A stretch of DNA of 64,000 nucleotides from Butyrivibrio sp. XPD2006 (GCF_000420865.1 NZ_ATVT01000010.1:62001-126000); one strand, 5' to 3'. Numbered from the stretch's first letter, positions 18,138 through 28,339 are shown. Notes: generated by a model not told the origin, from the letters alone. Numbers and translations are program-made.

Positions 18138-18143
18138 TTTTTC

Positions 18144-18172
18144 GTGACAGTAAACGTTTAATCGCATATAAT
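18144..18172 (+). promoter_or_regulatory. Promoter of the phosphofructokinase gene
   Basis: GTGACA at 18144-18149 and TATAAT at 18167-18172 are separated by exactly 17 bases, directly upstream of pfp. Confidence 0.7.
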
Positions 18173-18223
18173 ATTAGATAAGGTTTTTTAGCAACTATAT
18201 ATTTTGAAAGGGGACAGGAGTTA

Positions 18224-19483
18224 ATGGTACACAAGGCAAAACGAAACGTAATTGTTGGACAGTCGGGAGGACCTACAGCGGCTATCAATTCATCGCTGGC
18301 AGGAGTATACAGGACTGCTATAGACCGTGGATACAAGAAGGTCTATGGAATGATCCACGGTGTTCAGGGGCTTATGGAAGGCAGATATGTTGATCTTTCT
18401 GATCATATTCAGTCAGGTCTTGATATCGAGCTTTTGAAGAGAACACCTTCAGCTTATCTCGGATCATGCAGATTCAAACTTCCTGAGATTTTTGAGAGCA
18501 AAGAGATTTACGAGAAGATATTTGAGATTCTCGATAAGCTTCAGATTGACTGCTTCATCTACATCGGTGGTAACGATTCAATGGACACCATCAAGAAGCT
18601 TTCGGATTACGCCATCATTTCAGGTTCAAACATCAGATTTGTAGGCTGCCCTAAGACAATTGACAACGATCTGGCGCTTACAGATCATACTCCGGGTTAC
18701 GGCTCAGCAGCCAAGTACATCGGAACTTCCGTAAAAGAGATCATCAGAGACAGCTGGTCACTGGAGACTACAAGCGGACAGGTTATCATCGTTGAGGTTA
18801 TGGGAAGAAATGCCGGATGGCTTACAGGCGCTACAGCTCTTGCAAAGGGTGAGGACTGTGACGGACCTGATGCAATCTATCTTCCTGAGCTTCCATTTGA
18901 TATGGATGCATTCCTCAAGAAGATCAAAGCGCTCTTAAAGAGCAAGGCTTCTGTAGTTGTTGCTGTTTCAGAAGGTATCAGGACCAAGGACGGCAAGTAT
19001 GTAAGCGAACTTGGAAACAACATTGACTATGTTGATGCTTTCGGACACAAGCAGCTTTCAGGAACAGCAAGATATCTCTGCGAAGTTGTTTCCAAGGAGT
19101 GCGGATGCAAGACTCGTCCTATCGAGCTTTCTACTCTTCAGAGAGCAGCAAGCCACTGTGCATCACGTGTAGATATCCTTGAGGCTTATGAGGTTGGTGG
19201 TGCAGCTATGAAGGCTGCTGACGAAGGCGACAGCGGCAAGATGGTTGTTATCCAGAGACTTTCAGATGATCCTTATCAGGCCGGAACAGAGGTTAAGGAT
19301 GTTCATAAGATTGCCAATGACGAGCGTGTGGTTCCGAGAGAGTGGATCAACAAGGATGGCACATATGTAACAAACGAGTTCATTACTTATGTAAGACCTC
19401 TTATTCAGGGTGATGTAGGACCTATCATGGTAGATGGTATCCCGAGACACCTTTACAGACCTGGCTTCCAGGACATTCTGTAA
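18224..19483 (+). CDS. pfp: Pyrophosphate-dependent 6-phosphofructokinase
   Basis: 419 residues. The N-terminal loop is GQSGGPTAAINSS. Two signatures separate PPi from ATP enzymes: GGNDSMDT has Asp where ATP-PFKs have Gly, and PKTIDND has Lys where ATP-PFKs have Gly. The enzyme therefore probably uses pyrophosphate, giving reversible fructose-6-phosphate/fructose-1,6-bisphosphate conversion and saving ATP in glycolysis, as in several anaerobes. AGGAG lies before the ATG. The gene is single, with a near-consensus promoter at 18144-18172, as expected for a highly expressed central enzyme. Confidence 0.9.
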   Translation: MVHKAKRNVIVGQSGGPTAAINSSLAGVYRTAIDRGYKKVYGMIHGVQGLMEGRYVDLSDHIQSGLDIELLKRTPSAYLGSCRFKLPEIFESKEIYEKIFEILDKLQIDCFIYIGGNDSMDTIKKLSDYAIISGSNIRFVGCPKTIDNDLALTDHTPGYGSAAKYIGTSVKEIIRDSWSLETTSGQVIIVEVMGRNAGWLTGATALAKGEDCDGPDAIYLPELPFDMDAFLKKIKALLKSKASVVVAVSEGIRTKDGKYVSELGNNIDYVDAFGHKQLSGTARYLCEVVSKECGCKTRPIELSTLQRAASHCASRVDILEAYEVGGAAMKAADEGDSGKMVVIQRLSDDPYQAGTEVKDVHKIANDERVVPREWINKDGTYVTNEFITYVRPLIQGDVGPIMVDGIPRHLYRPGFQDIL

Positions 19484-19545
19484 CCTGAAATACTTGAATT
19501 TTCTGAACAAAAAGACAGAAATTGTACTAAAAACTTGATAAAACC

Positions 19546-19574
19546 TTGTTTATGGTACAAAACTATAGTAGAAT
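19546..19574 (+). promoter_or_regulatory. Candidate promoter of the HU gene
   Basis: TTGTTT at 19546-19551 and TAGAAT at 19569-19574 are 17 bases apart. A TTGTAC...GTACAA dyad surrounds the -35 side (19522-19560). Confidence 0.45.
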
Positions 19575-19615
19575 AGGCAATGTAGTAAATAATTTCTTTT
19601 TTGGAGGGAAACCAA

Positions 19616-19894
19616 ATGAATAAGACAGAACTTATCGATGCAATCGCAAAGGAAGCTGGACTTTCTAAGAAGGATGCGGCTGCAGCACTGAACGCTTTCA
19701 CAGACACTGTAACAAAGGAGCTCAAGAAAAAGGGTAAGGTTCAGCTTGTTGGCTTCGGTACATTCGAGACAACAAAGAGAGCAGCTAGAACAGGTAAGAA
19801 TCCTCAGACTGGCGCTGCCATCAAGATTCCTGCTTCTGTAGCACCTAAGTTCAAGGCTGGTAAGGCTCTTAAGGATCTTGTTAACAAGAAATAA
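19616..19894 (+). CDS. hup: DNA-binding protein HU
   Basis: 92 residues from the ATG at 19616, with GGAGGG at 19603-19608. It has the full HU pattern: an N-terminal helical dimer part beginning MNKTELIDAIAKEAGLSKKD, then GFGTFETTKRAARTGKNPQ and the beta-arm IKIPASVAPKFKAGK. It bends and packages DNA as a homodimer. It is monocistronic, with a candidate promoter at 19546 and a terminator straight after the stop. Confidence 0.97.
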   Translation: MNKTELIDAIAKEAGLSKKDAAAALNAFTDTVTKELKKKGKVQLVGFGTFETTKRAARTGKNPQTGAAIKIPASVAPKFKAGKALKDLVNKK

Positions 19895-19910
19895 TTTTTA
19901 CTATAGGAAA

Positions 19911-19941
19911 AAGGCTGTGCGTTATTGCACAGTCTTTTTTT
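19911..19941 (+). terminator. Intrinsic terminator after hup
   Basis: GGCTGTGC (19913-19920) pairs with GCACAGTC (19927-19934) around loop GTTATT, followed by seven T. Confidence 0.9.
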
Positions 19942-19990
19942 ATTGTGTTATTATGTGTATATATTCACATTATCGGGCGGGACTAGGTTA

Positions 19991-21652
19991 ATGTCATTTG
20001 AAAAAAGCTTTGAAAATTTTGTTCAAATATTGTCAGAAGAAGAGGTAACCCCGGAGATCACTCCCAGCGCACTGGCTGATCTTTCCAAGGATTACTCTAT
20101 TCGTTCTATCGTTTCCGTTGTTTCTTTTAAGCCCGATTCGGATAAGGCCGGTGAGCCGGATACTATCATTCCTCTGTTTGGTCCAGCTGTCCAAAATGAA
20201 GAGCCCGATTATATATTTAAGAGCAATATGTCCGGCGAGAGGACTGTTACTTATTTTGTCTATACTCATGACAATAGAAGATGGAATGATGCGGAGTACA
20301 GGAATTTTTCTCTGATCATGGATGTTTTATCTTTTCACATGGAGAGGTTCCTGCTTATTAACATTGTCAAGAAAAGCGCATTTACTCAATATCTTACAGG
20401 ACTGCCCAATTCCGGTGGCTTTCTGGCTTTTGTCAGAGAGAAGTTTTCAATCGGTCAGATAATGAAATATGACGCTTTTTTCCTTAATCTCAAGAGCTTT
20501 GGTCTTATAAGCCGCAGATACGGCATACAGGAAGGCGATGAGATAATGAAGCGCTATGCCAAAAAGCTCAATGAGTTTTGTGAGCCTGATGAGATTGTTG
20601 CCCATTTCGGAGGTGACAACTACACGGCTCTCATCAAGAAGGAGAGGACCAAAGCGTTTCTTAAATACATATCTGCCATTCCTGTTTTCGGCTACAAGAA
20701 TGACAAGAGAGATGTATTTACAATCTCGGCAGTTGCCGGTGTTTACGCAATTGATGAGTCCATGACAAGCCCCGGACAGGTGATCTCCAGAGCCGGTATG
20801 GCTTGTAATTATGCCAAGAATGTGGCCAATAAGCCCTATGTATTTGTTAATAAGGCTATGAGCACCAGAATATATCGTCAGAAGCAGATTGAGGACAGAT
20901 ATGAGGAGGCTCTGGCCAACGATGAGTTCAGAATCTATCTTCAGCCCAAGGTTGATACAGAGACAGGCAAGATAGTAGGTGCTGAGTCTCTTGCAAGATG
21001 GTTCTGCAACGGAATAGTTCTTTATCCTACGGAATTTGTGCCCATCCTGGAACAGGAGGGTATGGTGGCATCCCTTGATCTTTATGTCCTCAAGAAGACC
21101 TGTGAGTTTATCAAGGAGTGGATTGATAACGGGATCACACCTGTACCTGTATCAGTCAATTTCTCCAGAAGAGATCTTACATACAAGGATCTGGCCAAAG
21201 AGATATTGGAGACAATCGACAGCTTTGGTATAGACAGGAAATATATTGAGATTGAGGTTACAGAGACTGCCAGTGAGGACGAGCGCGTTCTTATGACAAA
21301 CTTTTTATCCAGACTCAAGGATGCCGAGATCTCCACAGCTATAGATGATTTTGGAACAGGTTATTCATCGCTGTCAACGCTGAGAGATTTTCCTGTTTCT
21401 GTAATCAAGATCGACAGGTCTTTTATCAATAACGACGAACTCAATACCAGCGATGAGATAGTACTCAGGAACATTGTGGCCATGGCCAATGAACTTGGAA
21501 TAGATGTGGTTACAGAGGGAGTTGAGAGACCGGATCAGACACAGCTTCTTAAGAATGTAGGCTGTCATGTGGTTCAGGGATTTTTGTACGACAACCCGAT
21601 GCCCAAGAAAGACTTTGAAAAGAGACTTCAAAAGGGCGTATATGATGAATAA
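19991..21652 (+). CDS. Cyclic-di-GMP phosphodiesterase: degenerate GGDEF plus EAL
   Basis: 553 residues from the ATG at 19991. Residues 1-130 are an unrecognised sensory segment. A GGDEF fold follows (about 135-290), but its active site reads GGDNY (207-211), so it is unlikely to make cyclic-di-GMP. The EAL domain (about 302-545) keeps ESL at 332-334, EVTE, DDFGTGYSS and KIDRSF, so phosphodiesterase activity is likely; the altered GGDEF may bind GTP and regulate it, as in other hybrid proteins. There is no membrane helix from this start; an earlier in-frame start would add a hydrophobic leader but overlaps the hup terminator. Confidence 0.88.
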   Translation: MSFEKSFENFVQILSEEEVTPEITPSALADLSKDYSIRSIVSVVSFKPDSDKAGEPDTIIPLFGPAVQNEEPDYIFKSNMSGERTVTYFVYTHDNRRWNDAEYRNFSLIMDVLSFHMERFLLINIVKKSAFTQYLTGLPNSGGFLAFVREKFSIGQIMKYDAFFLNLKSFGLISRRYGIQEGDEIMKRYAKKLNEFCEPDEIVAHFGGDNYTALIKKERTKAFLKYISAIPVFGYKNDKRDVFTISAVAGVYAIDESMTSPGQVISRAGMACNYAKNVANKPYVFVNKAMSTRIYRQKQIEDRYEEALANDEFRIYLQPKVDTETGKIVGAESLARWFCNGIVLYPTEFVPILEQEGMVASLDLYVLKKTCEFIKEWIDNGITPVPVSVNFSRRDLTYKDLAKEILETIDSFGIDRKYIEIEVTETASEDERVLMTNFLSRLKDAEISTAIDDFGTGYSSLSTLRDFPVSVIKIDRSFINNDELNTSDEIVLRNIVAMANELGIDVVTEGVERPDQTQLLKNVGCHVVQGFLYDNPMPKKDFEKRLQKGVYDE

Positions 21653-21656
21653 AAAT

Positions 21657-21690
21657 AACGCTGACTGAAAATCAAATCAGTCAGCGTTTT
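21657..21690. terminator. Bidirectional terminator
   Basis: AACGCTGACTGA (21657-21668) is perfectly complementary to TCAGTCAGCGTT (21677-21688). It sits between the convergent EAL gene and the degV-like gene. Confidence 0.88.
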
Positions 21691-21703
21691 AATTTGCGTA
21701 TCT

Positions 21704-22588
21704 TTAGTCGACTCTCTTGCCGCCCCAGAAGAACAGTGCAACGGTACCCGGGCCTGTGTGGCTTCCGATGGTGGTTCCGATGCTTACAATCTTAACCTTG
21801 CCCTTTAAGTTATGGAACTTGGATTCAATAAGATCTGCAACAGCTCTTGCTTCATCATAGCAGTCTGAGTTTGAAATATAGCAGTCGCCGTCATAATCAA
21901 GACCATTCTCGGCAAGCTCTTCCATTTTGGCTACCTGAGCCTTCATGGCTGCGTTGATTCCGCGAAGTTTGGAACGAACAATAAGTCTTCCCTGATAATC
22001 AACATTAAGGAGAGGACAGATCTTAAGGGCTCCGCCGATGATTCCGGCTGCCTTGGAAACTCGTCCGCCCCTTACGAGATATGTAAGATCTGATACAAAG
22101 AACCAGTGCTGGCATTCAAGTCTGTGCTCGATTACCCATTCATAGAGCTCATCGATGCTCATTCCGCTGTCACGAAGATCTGCAAGCTTGTTCATAACAA
22201 GTCCGTATCCTGCAGATGCTGCAAGTGAATCAACAACATATAGCTTTCTGTCCGGGTATTTGTCCCTGAGCTGATCCCTTGCAATTGTAGCTGAGTTAAG
22301 TGTTCCTGATATTCCGGAACTTAAGGTTAAGTGAAGAATATCTTTGCCTTCCTTGAGTATAGGCTCAAAGTAGTCAACATATTCACCGACGCTGACCTGT
22401 GAAGTCTTGGTCATGGCGCCTTTGGCCATGGCAGCATAGAAATCCTTGAAAGGATAGGAGATGCCAAGGTCATCAGGATAATCTTTTCCGTCAATATTGA
22501 AATGGAAGCAGACGTAGCTGATATCTCTTTCTTTAAAATGTTCTGCTGTAAGATCGGCAGTAGAACAACAGCTTAATACGTAATCCAT
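21704..22588 (-). CDS. DegV family fatty-acid-binding protein
   Basis: 294 residues. The family features are an N-terminal STADLT segment, TKTSQVSVGEY and SSGISGTLNSA, and near the C-terminus SIGTTIGSHTGPGT. DegV proteins bind fatty acids and, as FakB, present them to the FakA kinase; no fakA is adjacent, so that role is unproven here. It is convergent with the EAL gene and divergent from the GGDEF gene. Confidence 0.92.
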   Translation of the reverse strand: MDYVLSCCSTADLTAEHFKERDISYVCFHFNIDGKDYPDDLGISYPFKDFYAAMAKGAMTKTSQVSVGEYVDYFEPILKEGKDILHLTLSSGISGTLNSATIARDQLRDKYPDRKLYVVDSLAASAGYGLVMNKLADLRDSGMSIDELYEWVIEHRLECQHWFFVSDLTYLVRGGRVSKAAGIIGGALKICPLLNVDYQGRLIVRSKLRGINAAMKAQVAKMEELAENGLDYDGDCYISNSDCYDEARAVADLIESKFHNLKGKVKIVSIGTTIGSHTGPGTVALFFWGGKRVD

Positions 22589-22715
22589 AGTGAGTTAATC
22601 CTCCGAAATAATGATAAACATCTAGCTTATAATAACATTATTGTGGCATAACTAGCAACAAGGCTTTTTTTTTATTATAATTAGAGCGTAACCTTGATTC
22701 GTGCGGAGAAAATCT

Positions 22716-24491
22716 ATGAAAGATTACAGCTTTATTGAAGTGGTGCTAACAGATGACAGTCATGTTCTTTTAGAGTGTGACGACAAAGCCAGGAAGATCT
22801 TTTCCGGGATTAATGATGGTGCACTGGAAGAGCGTGTAACCGATAAGTACAGGGAGAACTTTGTAAAAAAGCTTGAGCTGGCAGATGGCAAGTGGTTTCC
22901 TGCAAGAATAATCATAGGTGATGAGACTCCGCTGTTTTATATTAAGGCATTAAGGAAGAAGGGAAGCAGTAATATAAAGCTTATCCTGGTAAGCCTGGAT
23001 GAGCTCCTGGAAACTCATGATGAACTTATAAGACTTTCATCTTCACTCAGGGCCCAGCTTGACCTGTACGAAGATGTGTTTTTTGAATACGATCCCGAGA
23101 CTGATGTTGTGGGAGTTTTCAATACCGATATTGCCAAGTTTGACGCGGGACTATATTCAAGTGAAGAGTTTGAAGCGCTTTTGTGTGACGGGATTCCTGT
23201 CAAATCGCAAAAAGCGGTTAAGAATTTTATCGGCCAGATGAAGAGTAAGACCGGAAGGTTTTCATCAAGGGTTGATTCAAATGTTTTAAACGATGACAGC
23301 GGATATACAGTCTCCCTTATGGAAGGAGCATATGTCTTTTTCTATAAGGGAACAGAGAGTGTGGTTGGTCACATTCATGTGGGAAACGGCAATGGTAAGA
23401 TTGTGGCTTCCAGTATTAAACGCGATTCCCTGACAGGGCTTGTGGATAAAGCGGATATTACAAGGATTGCTCAGGAGAGGATTGATGACAGAAAGCTCGA
23501 AGGAACGACACTGGCAATAATTGATATCGATTTCTTCAAGAATATAAATGATACTTACGGCCATCAGTTTGGCGATACAGTTATAAAAAGAGTTGCGGAT
23601 ATCATCGCTGCTGAGGTTGGAAATAGCGGTATTGCAGGCAGATTCGGAGGAGATGAGTTTCTTGTTGTTTTCTACAATGTAGAGGATGAGACTGATTTAA
23701 GAGATCACCTCAGGCGTATGTTTGATGTTGTAAAAGAGAGCTTCCCGGACAAAGGTGCTGATGGAAACTCACCACTTACTCTGTCTATCGGTACGGCTAC
23801 GTATCCAAAAGATGCAACAAGTTATGAGGATGTATTCATGGTTGCCGATTATTGCCTGTATCTGGCCAAGGAGAAGGGCAGGAACAGATATATAATCTAT
23901 ACTCCCGAGAAGCATGCTTCTTTCGATGAGATCATGGCCAAGACCATGACTACCAGGAAGTTCAATGACAGAGGAGAACTTTCTTACGGAGATATGCTTA
24001 TCAATATGTTTGATACTGTTCTCCATGGCCCGGGAGCTTCAGTTGAGAATCTTATAGATGAGTTTGCTGTAAACTTTGGAATTCAGCATATTCAGCTGTT
24101 TGTAGGAAAACCATTTGAATTTCGCTATTCTGCCGGAACGGATAATATCTGTGATACAGCCTCCAGGGATATGCTCACAGGCTTTCTGAATTCTCCGGTA
24201 AAAGACAAATATATGGCCGGAAGGAAATTCATAGTGGTCAACAAGATCGATCATATGCCGCCTCAGGCAGAGGCCTTTAAGATACATTTAAAAGAAATCG
24301 GTGTGTATTCTTTCATGTTTATATGCTTTAGCGATGCAGATGACAATGAATGTGTTATGCTGATCTCAAGTATAGGCAAGTATACGCAGTGGAATGAAAT
24401 GCACTACAAGTATTACAGAGGTTTTGGAGATATTTTGGCATGCTGCCGGTGTAAAAACAATGCCATTGACAAAAGCTCTTTTGCAAAATAA
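22716..24491 (+). CDS. Diguanylate cyclase (GGDEF) with unrecognised N- and C-terminal domains
   Basis: 591 residues from the ATG at 22716, with GGAG at 22704-22707. The GGDEF domain (about 235-395) has an intact GGDEF at 311-315 and IDIDFFKNINDTYGH, so it should make cyclic-di-GMP. No RxxD inhibitory site sits at the usual place before GGDEF (the sequence is NSGIAGRF). Residues 1-225 look like tandem PAS-like folds without a clear motif. About 190 residues after GGDEF form a further domain, possibly sensory. No membrane helix is present. The stop is followed directly by the pheS T-box leader. Confidence 0.87.
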   Translation: MKDYSFIEVVLTDDSHVLLECDDKARKIFSGINDGALEERVTDKYRENFVKKLELADGKWFPARIIIGDETPLFYIKALRKKGSSNIKLILVSLDELLETHDELIRLSSSLRAQLDLYEDVFFEYDPETDVVGVFNTDIAKFDAGLYSSEEFEALLCDGIPVKSQKAVKNFIGQMKSKTGRFSSRVDSNVLNDDSGYTVSLMEGAYVFFYKGTESVVGHIHVGNGNGKIVASSIKRDSLTGLVDKADITRIAQERIDDRKLEGTTLAIIDIDFFKNINDTYGHQFGDTVIKRVADIIAAEVGNSGIAGRFGGDEFLVVFYNVEDETDLRDHLRRMFDVVKESFPDKGADGNSPLTLSIGTATYPKDATSYEDVFMVADYCLYLAKEKGRNRYIIYTPEKHASFDEIMAKTMTTRKFNDRGELSYGDMLINMFDTVLHGPGASVENLIDEFAVNFGIQHIQLFVGKPFEFRYSAGTDNICDTASRDMLTGFLNSPVKDKYMAGRKFIVVNKIDHMPPQAEAFKIHLKEIGVYSFMFICFSDADDNECVMLISSIGKYTQWNEMHYKYYRGFGDILACCRCKNNAIDKSSFAK

Positions 24492-24519
24492 AATAGTTTA
24501 AGTTAAATATTTAAGTGCA

Positions 24520-24730
24520 ATGATGGTGTGGGCGATTGCCCGAGAAGATATATTCTTCTTACAGAGAATTGGAGTCATCGGCTGGAAGCTCCATAAGATC
24601 AGGATATATTGGAAATTTCGCACCGGAGCATACATTTAAAATGAGTGTCTGACCTATGGTCAGGAATAAGGGTGGTACCGCGATCAATTCGTCCCTTGTG
24701 TAGATTTACGCTACGCAAGGGCTTTTTTAT
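24520..24730 (+). promoter_or_regulatory. T-box riboswitch controlling pheST (phenylalanine specifier)
   Basis: The conserved T-box AGGGTGGTACCGCG is at 24669-24682, followed by a terminator stem (CCCTTGTGTAG with CTACGCAAGGG, then six T) ending near 24727. In Stem I, GGTG (24525) pairs with CACC (24621), and ATATAT pairs with ATATAT. TTC at 24617-24619 lies in the specifier loop just before the required purine, which fits tRNA-Phe. Uncharged tRNA-Phe would favour the antiterminator and raise pheST expression. Confidence 0.93.
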
Positions 24731-24773
24731 TGTCTTGTGTAGAGTGTACATTATTTTTCAGGAGGAAGGAAAT

Positions 24774-25820
24774 TTGGAAAACAGCGCATTACATCAGCAA
24801 ATTGAAGCGATTCGTGAAGAAATCAAAGCCAGTTCCGAGAAGCTGGACAGCTCTAAGCTTGTTTATGAGCTGAGAAAGAGCTTTTTGGACAACAAGGGCG
24901 GCAAGATCTCTGCTCTTATGAAGGAGATGAAGAATATTGCCGCAGAGGATCGTGCTGAATACGGCAAAAATGTTAATGAACTTAAGACATGGGCTCTCGA
25001 GCACTTTGATGAACTCGACAAGAAGATGAAAGAGAAAGAGCTGAGGGCAAGATACGAGAGAGAGAAGCAGGATGTAACAATGCCTGCCAAGATGCGTTAT
25101 CAGGGTAATCTTCATCCTGTAACACAGATGAGAGAGACTCTTATCGATATTTTTGCAGGAATGGGATTTGAAATTTATGAAGGCACAGAGATTGAGAATG
25201 ACTACTACAATTTCACAGCCCTCAATACTCCTGCCGATCACCCTGCAAGGGATATGCAGGATACATTCTACTTAAGCCCTGAGTTCCTGCTCAGAACACA
25301 GACTTCATCAGGTCAGATCCACGTAATGGAGAACAAGAAGCCTCCGATCAAGATTTTATCTCCGGGTAAGGTTTTCCGTTCAGATGATGATGCAACTCAT
25401 TCACCTATGTTCTCACAGATGGAAGGCCTTGTAGTTGACAAGAATGTTACACTCTGCGACCTGAAGGGCGCTTTGGAGACCTTTGCTCAGAAGATCTTCG
25501 GTGAGGGAACAACAACAAGACTTCGTCCGTCATACTTCCCGTTCACAGAGCCTTCAGTAGAGGTCGACTGCAGCTGCTTTGCATGCGGTGGAAAGGGATG
25601 TAACCTCTGTAAGGGTACCGGCTGGATTGAGGTTCTCGGAGCAGGTGTAGTTAACAAGAAGGTTTTGGAGAACTGCGGAATCGATTCAGAAGAGTACAGC
25701 GGATTTGCTTTTGGTATCGGTATCGAGCGTGCAACAATGCTCAAATACGGCATCAACAACATCAAGCTTTTATATGAGTCAGACATTGATGTTCTTAAGC
25801 AGATTGATCACTACGAATAA
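24774..25820 (+). CDS. pheS: Phenylalanyl-tRNA synthetase alpha subunit
   Basis: 348 residues. The start is the TTG at 24774, eight or so bases after GGAGGAAGG; an earlier in-frame start at 24645 lies inside the T-box leader and is impossible. An N-terminal helical coiled-coil arm (1-95) precedes the class II core with motif 2 [19 protein letters not shown] and motif 3 [19 protein letters not shown] CxCxxC-rich insert ([15 protein letters not shown]) gives two cysteine pairs. It forms the alpha2-beta2 enzyme with PheT, encoded 18 bases downstream. The gene is under T-box control. Confidence 0.97.
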   Translation: MENSALHQQIEAIREEIKASSEKLDSSKLVYELRKSFLDNKGGKISALMKEMKNIAAEDRAEYGKNVNELKTWALEHFDELDKKMKEKELRARYEREKQDVTMPAKMRYQGNLHPVTQMRETLIDIFAGMGFEIYEGTEIENDYYNFTALNTPADHPARDMQDTFYLSPEFLLRTQTSSGQIHVMENKKPPIKILSPGKVFRSDDDATHSPMFSQMEGLVVDKNVTLCDLKGALETFAQKIFGEGTTTRLRPSYFPFTEPSVEVDCSCFACGGKGCNLCKGTGWIEVLGAGVVNKKVLENCGIDSEEYSGFAFGIGIERATMLKYGINNIKLLYESDIDVLKQIDHYE

Positions 25821-25838
25821 TTCAGGAGGAAAACAAAC

Positions 25839-28259
25839 ATGTTAGTACCTTTAAGTTGGCTTAAAGATTTTGTTGATATAGATATCGAACCAAAAGAACT
25901 TGAGAAGAAGCTTTTCGACTGTGGATTTGAAGTTGAAGAGTGCTGGGAAGTGGGAAAAGACATATCCAAGGTTGTAGTTGGTCAGGTTGAGACCTGCGAG
26001 CCTATTCCCGAGACACATCTTCATGTATGTACAGTAAATGCAGGTGAGCATGGAACTTTCCAGGTATGCTGCGGAGCAGACAACGTTCAGGCAGGAGGCA
26101 AGTATCCTCTGGCTCTTGTAGGCGCTACAGTTATTGAAACCGAGAGAGACCATGTGACAGTTATCGGTGTTGCTACAATCAAGAAGGGCAAGCTTCGCGG
26201 CTATGATTCAGAGGGTATGCTCTGTTCAGGCGTTGAGCTCGGAGTAAGCGAGGATATGTATCCGGGAGCAGGTTACAACGGCCTTCTTGTTTTCCCTGAG
26301 GATACAGAGGTTGGCGCAGATGTTAAGCCTATCCTTGGTCTTGATGACTGGATCTTTGATGTTTCAATTACAGCAAACAGACCTGACTGCCAGAGTATCT
26401 ACGGCCTTGCAAGAGAGGTTGCTGCTGCGCTTGATAAACCTTTAAAAGAGATTGACCTGTCCTACACAGAGACAGACGTTGAAAATGAAGGATTTAGCGT
26501 AACCGTAGAAGATCCCGATCTTTGCCCAAGATATATCGGACACTATGTATATGATGTAAAACTCGGTGAGAGCCCTCTTTGGATGAAGAGAAGACTTGCC
26601 ATGGTAGGCAATAACGCGATCAATAATATCGTTGATATCACAAACTATATTATGAGAGAGCTCGGACAGCCTATGCATGCCTTTGACGGCAACTTTCTTG
26701 AGGGAAATAAGATCGTTGTAAGACGTGCCAAGCAGGGCGAGAAAATTGTAACTCTTGATGAGAACGAGTTTGAGCTCACAACAGACAATCTTGTAATCTG
26801 TGACGGCGTTAAGCCTGTAGCTCTTGCAGGTATCATGGGAGGTCTTAACTCAGAGATCCGTGATACAACAACTACAGTAACCTTTGAGGCTGCCAAGTTC
26901 ATGCGTGACAATATCCGTAAGAGCTCAAGAGCACTGGGACAGTCATCCGATTCATCAGCTGCTTTTGCAAAGGGTGTTTACGAATACACAACTGTTATCG
27001 CCATGAAGAGAGCCCTTCACCTTATCGAGGAGCTTGGTGCAGGTAAGGTATCCAAAACTCACGTAGATATCAATACCGGAAACAGCCTTGAGAAGAAAGA
27101 GATGAAGGCTTCCATAAAGAAGGTAAACGGAGTTCTCGGTATTGAAGTTCCTACAGATGAGATCAAGAGAATTCTTACAAACTTAAGCTTTGAGCCTGTC
27201 ATAAACGGTGATGAACTCACCATTAAGATTCCTGCATATCGTGAGGATATGGAAGACTATCCTGATATTGCAGAAGAGCTTATCCGTATGTACGGATATG
27301 ATCACGTTGAGGCTACATTCCTTAAGGACTGCAATGTTACAGTCGGAGGAAGGAACCTTAAACAGAAGACTGAACTCAGGATCAAGAGAGCTCTTTGTGC
27401 ACAGGGCGCATTTGAGTGCATGCATTACTCATTCTTCTCACCCAGTGATCTCGATCTTTTGGGATTTGCAGAGGATGCACCTGAGAGAGAAGCCATAAGG
27501 ATCCTTAATCCTATAAATGAAGATCTTTCAATCATGAGAACAACTCTTGCAGCGCAGATGATCCACGCTATAGCAAGAAACCAGAAGAAAGGAACTCTTG
27601 AGGGAAGACTTTTTGAGCTTGGTAACAGATTTGTTCCAAAGTCACTTCCACTTACAGAATATCCTGATGAGAAGGCTACACTTTGCATCGGTATCTTCGG
27701 TGAGGGAGAGGATATCTTCACATTAAAGGGACTTGCTGAGAATGTTGCAGATGCTCTTCATATAAGCTTTAAGTATGAGCAGGGGGCAAGGACATTCCTT
27801 CACCCATACAGAACTGCCAAGATCCTTTGCGAAGGAGAAGAGGTCGGATACCTCGGACAGATCACATATGAGATCCAGGATGAGACAGACATGAGAATCC
27901 CTGCTTACATCTGCGAGATCGATCTTTCACTTCTTGATAAGTACTATGGCAAGACTCCTGTATTTGAGCCGCTTTCAAAGTTCGCAATCGTTAAGCGTGA
28001 CCTTGCCCTTATCATGGACAAGACAGTTACCTGCGGAGAGGTTGAGGATGCTATCTATGGCTCTTGCAAGTATGTAACAGATGTTAAGCTCTTTGACGTA
28101 TACGAGGGACTTCCTATTCCTCCTACCAAGAAGAGCATGGCCTTCACGATCACCTTCACTCCTAAGGATGAAGAGCTTACCGATGAGGCTATAAACGGAT
28201 ATGTAGACAAGATGCTCAGAAAGCTCTCATTTACCATGGGAATTGAAATCAGAAGTTAA
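25839..28259 (+). CDS. pheT: Phenylalanyl-tRNA synthetase beta subunit
   Basis: 806 residues, full length. In order: an N-terminal tRNA-binding OB fold (about 40-150, VVGQVETCEPIPETHLHVC), the B3/B4 editing domain (about 205-385), B5 (about 405-475), a catalytic-like core (LRIKRALCAQGAFECMHYSF) and the C-terminal anticodon-binding FDX-ACB fold (about 712-805, SKFAIVKRDLALIMDK). It pairs with PheS and edits mischarged Tyr-tRNA. AGGAGG precedes the ATG. It ends at a perfect 15-bp terminator hairpin. Confidence 0.97.
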   Translation: MLVPLSWLKDFVDIDIEPKELEKKLFDCGFEVEECWEVGKDISKVVVGQVETCEPIPETHLHVCTVNAGEHGTFQVCCGADNVQAGGKYPLALVGATVIETERDHVTVIGVATIKKGKLRGYDSEGMLCSGVELGVSEDMYPGAGYNGLLVFPEDTEVGADVKPILGLDDWIFDVSITANRPDCQSIYGLAREVAAALDKPLKEIDLSYTETDVENEGFSVTVEDPDLCPRYIGHYVYDVKLGESPLWMKRRLAMVGNNAINNIVDITNYIMRELGQPMHAFDGNFLEGNKIVVRRAKQGEKIVTLDENEFELTTDNLVICDGVKPVALAGIMGGLNSEIRDTTTTVTFEAAKFMRDNIRKSSRALGQSSDSSAAFAKGVYEYTTVIAMKRALHLIEELGAGKVSKTHVDINTGNSLEKKEMKASIKKVNGVLGIEVPTDEIKRILTNLSFEPVINGDELTIKIPAYREDMEDYPDIAEELIRMYGYDHVEATFLKDCNVTVGGRNLKQKTELRIKRALCAQGAFECMHYSFFSPSDLDLLGFAEDAPEREAIRILNPINEDLSIMRTTLAAQMIHAIARNQKKGTLEGRLFELGNRFVPKSLPLTEYPDEKATLCIGIFGEGEDIFTLKGLAENVADALHISFKYEQGARTFLHPYRTAKILCEGEEVGYLGQITYEIQDETDMRIPAYICEIDLSLLDKYYGKTPVFEPLSKFAIVKRDLALIMDKTVTCGEVEDAIYGSCKYVTDVKLFDVYEGLPIPPTKKSMAFTITFTPKDEELTDEAINGYVDKMLRKLSFTMGIEIRS

Positions 28260-28284
28260 TTTGATTGAAACCTTAACAGGTGTT

Positions 28285-28322
28285 AAAATAGTCATTGCTT
28301 CAGTTAGCAATGACTATTTTTA
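28285..28322. terminator. Strong terminator after pheT
   Basis: AAAATAGTCATTGCT (28285-28299) is perfectly complementary to AGCAATGACTATTTT (28306-28320), with loop TCAGTT. Confidence 0.92.
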
Positions 28323-28339
28323 ATTCGAAAGGAGTTTTT

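Noticed and set aside
18224-19483. ATP-dependent phosphofructokinase
   Set aside because: GGNDS and PKTIDND carry the Asp and Lys typical of pyrophosphate enzymes.
24645-24773. Longer N-terminus for pheS
   Set aside because: It would translate through the T-box antiterminator and terminator; the TTG at 24774 has a strong binding site.
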